NCBI GenBank assembly: GCA_028571305.1 | Contig: JAOXNS010777498.1 | Span: forward strand, 1-24,922 | Length of the DNA: 24,922 bases | From: Magicicada cassinii | Lineage: Eukaryota > Arthropoda > Insecta > Hemiptera > Cicadidae | Direction: 5' to 3' | Shown: piece by piece, positions 18,721 through 24,922 of the stretch | Position numbering within the stretch: the stretch's first letter is position 1 | Layout of the letters: the number at the start of each line of letters is the position of its first letter | Translations under genes and position numbers: made by a program | Notes under the pieces: model-generated | What the model was told of the DNA's origin: nothing | Database searches by the model: none | What the model saw: only the letters and a program-made list of their open reading frames with translations

Positions 18721-20166
18721 AGTTGAAAATACCATCAAAGTTGATGATGCGACTGTGATAGGTAGGCCTACCTGTCACAAAATAACGTAAATAAGACCAT
18801 GGTTTTAGCGAGTACCACGTGACTGTTTTATCAGTAAAACATTCATCACATAACAAACCTTCAATGGTCAATAGAACAGTAAAAACCTTATTAAAACTTT
18901 CCCGCTTATTCCCGTGTGATTCGCACTTTTTCCCAGGTCCCTGCACAGAACACTTATAAATTCCCTGCTTATTGCGTTCCAATCGGTAACGATACTACAG
19001 TAATGTGGGGAGGGGGGACGTAAACCTTCCTATAAATAGGTGGAATTAACAACTAAAAAAATGAAATTTGAGGTTAGTGTAGTGAGTGGAAATAATAAGC
19101 ATTCAAAATTTAACGTAATAACAAATTATGCGTATATGACATACGCTACAGTTGAATAAGAACGTAGAAGGGGAGCCTAGGTTCCAGACTGAAACCGCAA
19201 CTGGCTCACAAATCCCGCATAATACGCTTTTACCGTTTCGATTAATTTCCGTCAATATGTTTCGCCCTCAATAAATATTCAATAACTATGTTTTGCCCAC
19301 GTAGACTTATATACGACCTTGAAGAGCATTGACCCTAACAGTTGTGATATAAACGCGTTTCCGTTCACCAGGGACAGTGATTTCAGATATCGATATCGAC
19401 GTAGTTGATTCATGGAAAACCGTGACGCAGTTGACGCATCGCTTCCCACACGCAGGAAGCCCTCATAACGCTGAGATTGATGGTTGACAATTTGTCAATG
19501 CTTCGTCTTACACAAGTTATCAGAAAACGTGATTATTGACTGCAAAGGTTCACGCATGGGGCAGAGCATTATAAGTAACGTTTTTTTAGAAATAATAAAA
19601 GACTACAGTAATTGGTACAGGTTACAAGGTACAAACAAGTTACTGCTACTGAATAATGTATATCATAAATCATGTTATATTTAAGTCATTCAATAAAAAT
19701 TCTATTATCTGTTTGAATACACAGTAATCCAGCATGTGTCCCAGGCCGTCTTTCGTCTAATGCGCAGTTTTTGAAAAATGTATTACGGGTTCTGTTGTAT
19801 TTTTGTATTTTCTGGCAGCCCATCATTCGCAACAATACCAATTAACACAACAAAGAGCAAACAGCGTTGTCAGCCTTGACGTATCGCATGTGACACGTGC
19901 GTGCGTGCGCGTGCTTCGACCCGACACGTCTCGCTACTTAACTTCACCTGTTAACCCTAACCTTTAAAATATCGCCCCTTCCACCTAAAGCGGCCCAATT
20001 CCCACAGCAATTGCCGCATTACGAAATTCTTTCTATTTCTGATCGTTATAGATTGAAATCATGTCGTTATCGGTTAAATGTCGTGATTGGCCGAAGTGCT
20101 TACTTCAACGCGTTATATCGTCATGTGGGTGTCAGAACTTTGACTCTCCGTCAAATTGAAAATAAT
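18721..20166. other. Unassigned 1.4 kb stretch
   Basis: No recognisable element. An 88-codon frame on the minus strand (18716-18982) has no domain I recognise. Small features only: a 14-base palindrome AGGTAGGCCTACCT at 18760-18773, a 12-base palindrome GATATCGATATC at 19386-19397, and a G run at 19010-19017. 19880-19930 is a CpG-rich GCGTGCGTGCGCGTGC stretch. Confidence 0.4.
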
Positions 20167-20219
20167 CTTCTTCTTCTTCTTCTTCTTCTTCTTCTTCTTC
20201 TTCTTCTTCTTCTTCTTCT
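20167..20219. repeat. (CTT)n microsatellite
   Basis: About 17-18 uninterrupted CTT units are followed by a pyrimidine-rich degenerate extension to about 20260. Long phenylalanine or leucine runs in translations here are artefacts of this repeat. On the minus strand it is (AAG)n, the kind of tail seen on LINE copies in this window, but no LINE motif is readable next to it. Confidence 0.97.
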
Positions 20220-21643
20220 CTTTCTCTTTCACTCTCCTTGTTATCTCTTTCCGTTTCTTCGTTACGGATCAAGGGTCGAATTATTTCTACTTCGTTCTAT
20301 ATTTACTCTTTCGTCTCATCCAAGAATGCCTTGTACATAACATTAAGCCATCATGTCATTATGTATTAATACTCAGTACCCAGTATCCTATAGTGGTATT
20401 AAGTTTACAGTCAGTATCAATCAGCGTTTTCTACGGTGACTTGGACTCTGCACTTCTCATCATTACAGCCTTCTAGAAAGATAAACTTTATAATAAATTG
20501 TATATCAGTTTATACATATACGGTGGGCCACGTGTAATATTAAATACACAAAAAAGTTTAAGCTATATACAGATATTACAGATTTTATTTTTTTTAAACA
20601 ATGAAATGTGCATTGATTCTAGACAGAAATTGCGTACACACTTATCACCAGGCACTAACGAGACGTTATCTAAGTAAAAAAAAAAGAAAATCACAGTTGG
20701 ATAGTTTCACAAATTCAGAAAAAAATGGGTCCGCGAACCATTTATAGAAACCCGTTATTGATTTACCACTTCAAAAACAATTATTTAAAAATAATTCATA
20801 TCATTATTAAGGTATATTATCAGATGTAAGGGGTTGATTATTGACGCTCACTCTAACAAAGCTTTTGCCACCACTTTTTTTCACTCTTCACAAACAAAAG
20901 TTTCCTTTAATCGAGTCTCGAAAATCAGGACGACAAGAAAGTACGTTTCAACCGACTTTTGTCGCATCAGTGGGTTGCTTAAAACTTGTTTGGTGGTGTG
21001 TTAATAAAGGGTTAGGTTATCTTTCCTACTAGTCGTCTTTAGTAATTGGTGTTGGGGAGGGTACGCCCAATGACTTGATCTAAACTACGTATGCTCACGC
21101 ACTGATCCGAAGATTGCCTGTCCATAGTATACACCCTGTATGGGCTCGAAGTGGTCTATATTGCAATAACAGTTTACCACTCCGAGTTATGTTAAGGTTG
21201 TTAAACAAAAAACCTCGAATAGTCTTGAAAATATAAACATGTGTACAAACCTTCAGAGTTGTTACTGGAGCAATTATGTATTATTATCTGTCAGCTAACC
21301 AGTACCTTGCTTACACAATTACCTGTAATTTGAGTTCGATTCGATACGGAAAACTGATGTTTATTTTGGACACGTTGTTTTTCGTATTTGTTTTGTTTGT
21401 ATCCTTCTTGTTCTTCTCCTCCTCTATTCAATGATCACGTGAATTGATTGATCTGTTCCAGTTTTCGAGGTCTAACCATCACTTTTTACATGTTTTCCTT
21501 CGCGTATCTTCATCTTCATGGGTACTACGTTCAATTACTTCACAAAACGGTTCAGGACTTCTCTGATGTCCACATTTCGACGGAAATTTTCCATATTCAT
21601 TCTTTAATATTTTTTACCAGTGAAACTGCATTTCTGCTGCACC
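20220..21643. other. Unassigned 1.4 kb stretch
   Basis: No recognised coding motif, transposon end or RNA gene. On the minus strand near 21530-21600 a short reading (RNVDIREVLNRFVK) recalls the RNxxIRExL segment of LINE tails. No neighbouring block supports it. Confidence 0.35.
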
Positions 21644-22220
21644 GGGGGGGGGGGCATCCAGAAAGTAAGTTTCTCTACTTTGTAATGAATACAGACAACG
21701 TGGATGAATAAGAAAAATATTTATTTACGTAATATCATGCGTACACAACTTCTCGGCATTGTTACCATTCATACTTAGGCACCTGGTAAAGTGTCGGTTC
21801 AACTTCTTCAGCCCCATCTTATAGAAAAGTGGATCTCGTTTTCACACCCAGGAACTGATCTCTTGCTTAACTTCTTCATCATTGTCGAATGTCTCCTCTT
21901 CAGGATGAACTTTGAGTTGAGGGTAATCGTCGATATCTCTAGATGCAGGGTCAGTTGTATAGAGTGGATTTTCACAGATATTTCAAACAAATTTGTTCAT
22001 GAAGTTCCGGTGTCAAGGGTGCAGCATGAGGACAAGCATAGCTGTGCATAAAATAGACCGTTTTCGACAACGTTCCAGTTGTTTTCCGTTTGATTTACAG
22101 CTACGAGCTTTAGAAGTGTTGACAGTGGTACCTTCCTGCGTTATGGTAATCCCCTTTGGCACGTATTCTGTCAGTAGAATGACTGAATGACCCCAGAAAT
22201 CTGACAGAACGCGGCTCACA
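21644..22220 (-). mobile_element. mariner DNA transposon remnant, transposase C-terminal half plus one end
   Basis: The minus strand carries the mariner order. FWGHSVILLTEYVPKGITIT (about 22135-22195) matches the FWDxxGVxLxEYxPKGTTIT block after the first catalytic aspartate. LSKTVYFMHSYACPHAA (about 22015-22070) matches LSxGVxFLHDNAxPHxA, where the second catalytic Asp of HDN is replaced, so the transposase is dead. DNDEEVKQEISSWV (about 21850-21890) and FYKMGLKKLNRHFTRCLSMN followed by GNNAEK (about 21745-21830) match the SDEEVKxxVxxWL and FYxxGIxKLVxRWxKCLxxxGDYVEK ending. Beyond the stop, GCATCCAGAAAGTAAGTTTC at 21653-21672 on the plus strand resembles the terminal inverted repeat of mellifera-type mariners, preceded by a run of eleven G. 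The N-terminal DNA-binding part and the other end were not found; the TA target duplication is not visible. Confidence 0.85.
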
Positions 22221-23119
22221 CTCGGGCATAATATTCGTTGTATCCGGAACTAACAAATCGTCTTCCGGTTGTGCGTAAGGCCGCTGCAGTGTTACCACAG
22301 CAGTCCAACAAAACTTCCCTTCCGGTGGCGCTAAAATTTGTTCACCAGTTCATGATATTTTCGACAGATAAATGTACTGGATGACCTTTGTATATTTTTG
22401 TTGTATTCTTCTTTTCTTAAATCGTTTTGTTCTTTCAATGAATGTTTCGCCTTACTGCATACTTACACTGTATGCGTTGCAGGCGTTTCTCCTGCGCCTA
22501 AGTGTCGATGCAACCAAATGTCACCGACCAGCTGACACCTCGTCGGTACCGACAGAGAGGACGTAAGCTGCAGGCCCAATCAAAGAACTGTAAGGATTAG
22601 CCAACGTCCCAGAAGTTTTAAATTTAACCAATTAAAAATAAAACAGTTTTTGTAGGGGGTGATACGCGTTTTATTCCGGATTAAAATTTAACTTCACTCT
22701 AACCACTAAATATACAAAAAAAAGAATACGAAACTCAAGCTGTGTTAGAATAAGATTTTTTAGCTCATAATAACAGAATTGTTTTCTAATTATCAGAACC
22801 GCGAAAAGTATTTGGATGATTACAAACAGGCAAAAACAAGCTGTAGACATGGGTACCGTGTCGTTATAACGCGAACTGATTTCAAAGACGAATAATACAC
22901 TGTGGTTTTGAGCGATCGTCTTTTGTATGGTTTAGTCCATTCGGCCATTACTACAAAGATTTCAGATGGAATTTTATAAGACCGTGCCCAATCCTGTCTT
23001 AGTGTGTGGATATGGAAATTGATAGAGAAGCGAGGAATATCAATTGACCCCCAGAGGTGTCGTTATTACGGAAAGTTAAAGGTTGTAGTCTGTTGTAGAA
23101 ACTGCCTGGCAGTCTGAAG
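22221..23119. other. Unassigned stretch above the mariner remnant
   Basis: The first 150 bases may contain the decayed middle of the mariner transposase on the minus strand, but no motif is certain. The rest (22350-23119) shows nothing recognisable. Confidence 0.35.
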
Positions 23120-23315
23120 TATCATGGATGACATAGCCACGTGTCGGAGGAACTGCACATGACATGTAGAGAGAGTGCCCATTGGACGAACCCAGAACCA
23201 GGGTTAGCATAGGGCGAAGATGTGTTGTAAGAACTCGGAGGAGATGGAAACATAGCCTCTGAAGTTGGAACAGGCAAATTTACCTACCGCGATAATGTAG
23301 AAGAAGGAGAAGACT
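23120..23315 (+). mobile_element. LINE remnant, last part of reverse transcriptase tail
   Basis: The plus strand reads IGRRCVVRTRRRWKHSL at about 23208-23260, matching the GRRxVGRPRRRWE tail motif. It is followed by SWNRQIYLP, the usual short reading just after the stop in one LINE family, and an AGAAGAAGGAGAAG run (23298-23312) as a degenerate tail. Upstream, MDDIATCRRN near 23122-23155 may be the RMDDxRxPKR block. Only about 50 residues survive. Confidence 0.65.
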
Positions 23316-23403
23316 ATCTTATGCCAGATAAGATATATTCCCCGTTATATCAGAGTCATAGCCTATCGGGAACATAAAAAGGAAAGTTTTGGAAACCTTC
23401 AAA

Positions 23404-23848
23404 TTATAACTGCACAGGATGAAACGTAAGTTGAACGTCAATTCCTCGTCTGTTTCCTTTCCGCACATTGTCACTTTCAATCAAATTTATAAGTTCATAA
23501 AATGTTTTTATAGACATTCTGTAATAGTTAAAAAATTTCTCTGGATAATTTCTCAAATTATTATACCTTATATGAAACTCGCCGATCGAAGGCCTTTTAT
23601 AAAGTAACGGATGCATCCAATACCTTCGCTTCTTCCTCTTTTTTTCTAACAACAATATAGCCGCGATAATCTCAACATCTGTAAGCACTGTACAAACTGA
23701 AGCACAACTTTCGTTGCTAGTAAATAGTTTGAGAACTGCACAATAACAACCGCGGTGGTTGGACCGCTGATGTAAAAGTAATCACAAACCAGCGGCTAAA
23801 CCGCCGTGGATGAACCGCAGCGACTCAAACGCTAATGTAAAAGTACCC
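23404..23848 (-). mobile_element. PIF/Harbinger DNA transposon, 5' end and transposase N-terminal part
   Basis: A 94-codon frame on the minus strand (23404-23688) reads KKRKKRRYWMHPLLYKRP, EFHIRYNNLRNYPEKFFNYY and RMSIKTFYELINLI. It matches the N-terminal domain of Harbinger transposases and their host relative HARBI1 (usual: RRRRWWVHPxxxxRxxxGEFxxLxxELRxDxxRFxxYFRMSxxxFxxLLxxI). The frame ends soon after this, so the DDE catalytic domain is missing. Upstream on the same strand is the probable terminus GGGTACTTTTACATTAGCG, beginning at 23848. A TTA beside it (23849-23851) fits the 3-base TWA target duplication of this superfamily. Between terminus and frame lie GC-rich subterminal motifs, and a near-copy of the terminal words (ACTTTTACATCAGCG at 23766-23780). 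The 3' end is lost near 23400. Confidence 0.8.
23766..23848 (-). repeat. Terminal and subterminal direct repeats of the Harbinger element
   Basis: Minus-strand ACTTTTACATTAGCG near the tip and ACTTTTACATCAGCG about 64 bases inside differ at one position. Between them are CGGCGGTTTAGCCGCTGG and, further in, CCACCGCGG, giving several GCGG/CCGC words. Such arrays serve as transposase binding sites in this superfamily; that role here is inferred. Confidence 0.7.
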
Positions 23849-23853
23849 TTAAT

Positions 23854-24424
23854 GATACACTTTCATAGAATAATAGTTTTATCATATGTAATTGCTAAGG
23901 TACCTTCAAAATTAAATACTCGTACTTTACTTGATATCAGCAAAGTAATTTTTAAAAAATCATCCCCTCCTCCTTCAACTACCCTCTTCATTTATAGATA
24001 TATCACTTACCATTTTACAGTGGATTAATATGACTTTATTTTGGTGGCACTTATTTATCAAAATTAAGTACGGTACTTTACTCTTGTTAAAACACAGAAC
24101 AGTGCACTTAAACTACCCCGCCCCCTTAACCTAACAACCCCATTTTTGATATTTACACTTTTATTGAGTAATAGTTTCATTATATGTAATTACTAAGGTA
24201 TTTTATCCTTCAAAAAGAAGTAGTTTATTTGATATCAGAAAAGTTATTTTCAAAAAATTACCCCCTTCCTATTCAACTACCATTTTCATATATAGACATT
24301 TCATCTACCTTTTTATAGTGGATTATTACAATCCTCTTTTCAGGATACTTTATTTATCAAAATTAAGTACTTTATTCTTGTTAAAACGTAAAATGTTGGA
24401 GGTAAACTACCCCTCTCCTTAACG
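23854..24424. repeat. Diverged tandem duplication, two units of about 295 bases
   Basis: Unit 1 (about 23854-24127) and unit 2 (about 24148-24424) share the same string of landmarks at an offset of 294-298 bases. These include AATAGTTT, TATGTAATTxCTAAGGTA, TTGATATCAG, AAAGTxATTTTxAAAAAAT, CTTTATTxxxx, TTTATCAAAATTAAGTAC, CTTGTTAAAAC and AAACTACCCC. By eye about three quarters of positions match, with small indels. No frame is conserved between units. Unit 1 starts exactly beside the Harbinger terminus. This could be a satellite dimer, the two long terminal parts of another element, or a simple segmental duplication. Confidence 0.85.
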
Positions 24425-24454
24425 GATCATCACCTTGAGTCATCTACAACTTGG

Positions 24455-24700
24455 GCACATACGCAAAAAATTATTTGATGCTGTTTGAATTTGCGGCAGT
24501 TAACGTTTGCCATAAACAAATTCTACATACAGACAATAGACACACAGACAGATACACAAACACACACAGAGACACTTTTAAGAAAGTGACTTTTCTTTTT
24601 GTTTTGAGGGTAGTACAATCAGAATCAGCCCTTATCTCGAACATAATTTTTTTTGTGATCACCATACTTCCATTTCCTTATGGAATATGGAAGTAAAAAA
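24455..24700 (+). mobile_element. Possible retroposon 3' end with CA-rich tract and terminal hairpin
   Basis: A tract of ACAGACAGATACACAAACAC type (24525-24575) is followed about 90 bases on by ACTTCCATTTCC-TTA-TGGAATATGGAAGT (24666-24694), an imperfect inverted repeat, and then by an A run. An ACTTCC...GGAAGTAAAA hairpin before poly(A), preceded by a CACACAGACAGA tract, recalls the 3' end of dispersed retroposons in arthropod genomes. I cannot name the family, no coding motif is present, and the 5' limit is arbitrary. Confidence 0.35.
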
Positions 24701-24922
24701 AAATCATTTTTATCTTTTCATTTATTGCCTTATATTATTACACACTTCCATAATAAATTATGTATCTTCGTTTTTGTTATACAAAGAAAAAAGTAATTTC
24801 ATGATTTACAAAACGAATAATATTATTTTCACTAATAAATATAGGTATATATTCAAACACTTTCTGCTACAGTCCGTTTCTTGATGTATATAATATATAT
24901 TTTATAATGACTTTACCTCAAG
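24701..24922. other. AT-rich stretch to the window end
   Basis: It is extremely AT-rich with TATATAATATATATTTTATA near the end. No feature is seen. Confidence 0.5.

Noticed and set aside
20011-20476. Two overlapping open frames with long leucine or phenylalanine runs, looking like membrane proteins
   Set aside because: The runs are translations of the (CTT)n microsatellite at 20167-20219. The flanks have no coding signature.
1-24922. CRISPR arrays, operons, ribosome binding sites and prophage-like gene order
   Set aside because: No regularly spaced identical repeats and no run of adjacent intact genes; the element content is that of an animal genome.

Overview
This window looks like non-genic DNA from a large, repeat-rich animal genome, most likely an arthropod and perhaps an insect with a large genome. 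It is AT-rich, has no bacterial-type gene organisation, and shows no convincing host exon, tRNA, rRNA or conserved single-copy gene. Almost every stretch that can be recognised is a decayed transposable-element remnant, and the taxonomic guess rests only on the mix of element families.

Layout. 0.35-0.73 kb: tail of a LINE (non-LTR retrotransposon) reverse transcriptase, plus strand. 1.17-1.94 kb: Penelope-like element on the minus strand, with remnants of both the reverse transcriptase and the C-terminal GIY-YIG nuclease. 2.50-2.86 kb: antisense LINE reverse-transcriptase core. 3.39-3.77 kb: LINE tail, plus strand. 3.92-5.69 kb: fossil Ty3/gypsy LTR retrotransposon, minus strand, with one probable LTR. 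6.98-7.40 and 8.44-9.02 kb: two different LINE tails, both minus. 10.04-10.18 kb: cluster of TAATTA palindromes. 10.74-11.29 kb: CpG-rich unidentified block. 11.47-12.69 kb: long, badly decayed LINE reverse transcriptase, minus. 13.30-13.72, 14.59-14.80, 15.69-15.83 and (weakly) 16.70-16.89 kb: four LINE pieces on the plus strand. 15.05-15.55 kb: possible hAT-like non-autonomous element. 17.43-17.76 kb: microsatellites and a tRNA-derived SINE without its A box. 18.40-18.72 kb: LINE reverse-transcriptase palm, minus. 21.64-22.22 kb: mariner transposase remnant with one terminal repeat, minus. 23.12-23.32 kb: LINE tail. 23.40-23.85 kb: 5' end of a PIF/Harbinger transposon, minus. 23.85-24.42 kb: diverged tandem duplication of about 295 bp. 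24.46-24.70 kb: probable retroposon 3' end.

The pieces do not form a pathway. They are a graveyard of at least six classes of mobile DNA: LINE, Penelope-like, Ty3/gypsy, mariner, PIF/Harbinger and SINE. LINE pieces are mostly 3' ends, as expected from 5' truncation during target-primed reverse transcription. Each protein call is backed by conserved motif order rather than an open frame, and the copies look old. I found no credible undescribed functional system. The best open questions are the CpG-rich block at 10.74-11.29 kb, the tandem dimer abutting the Harbinger end, and the SINE framed by the same trinucleotide repeat on both sides.
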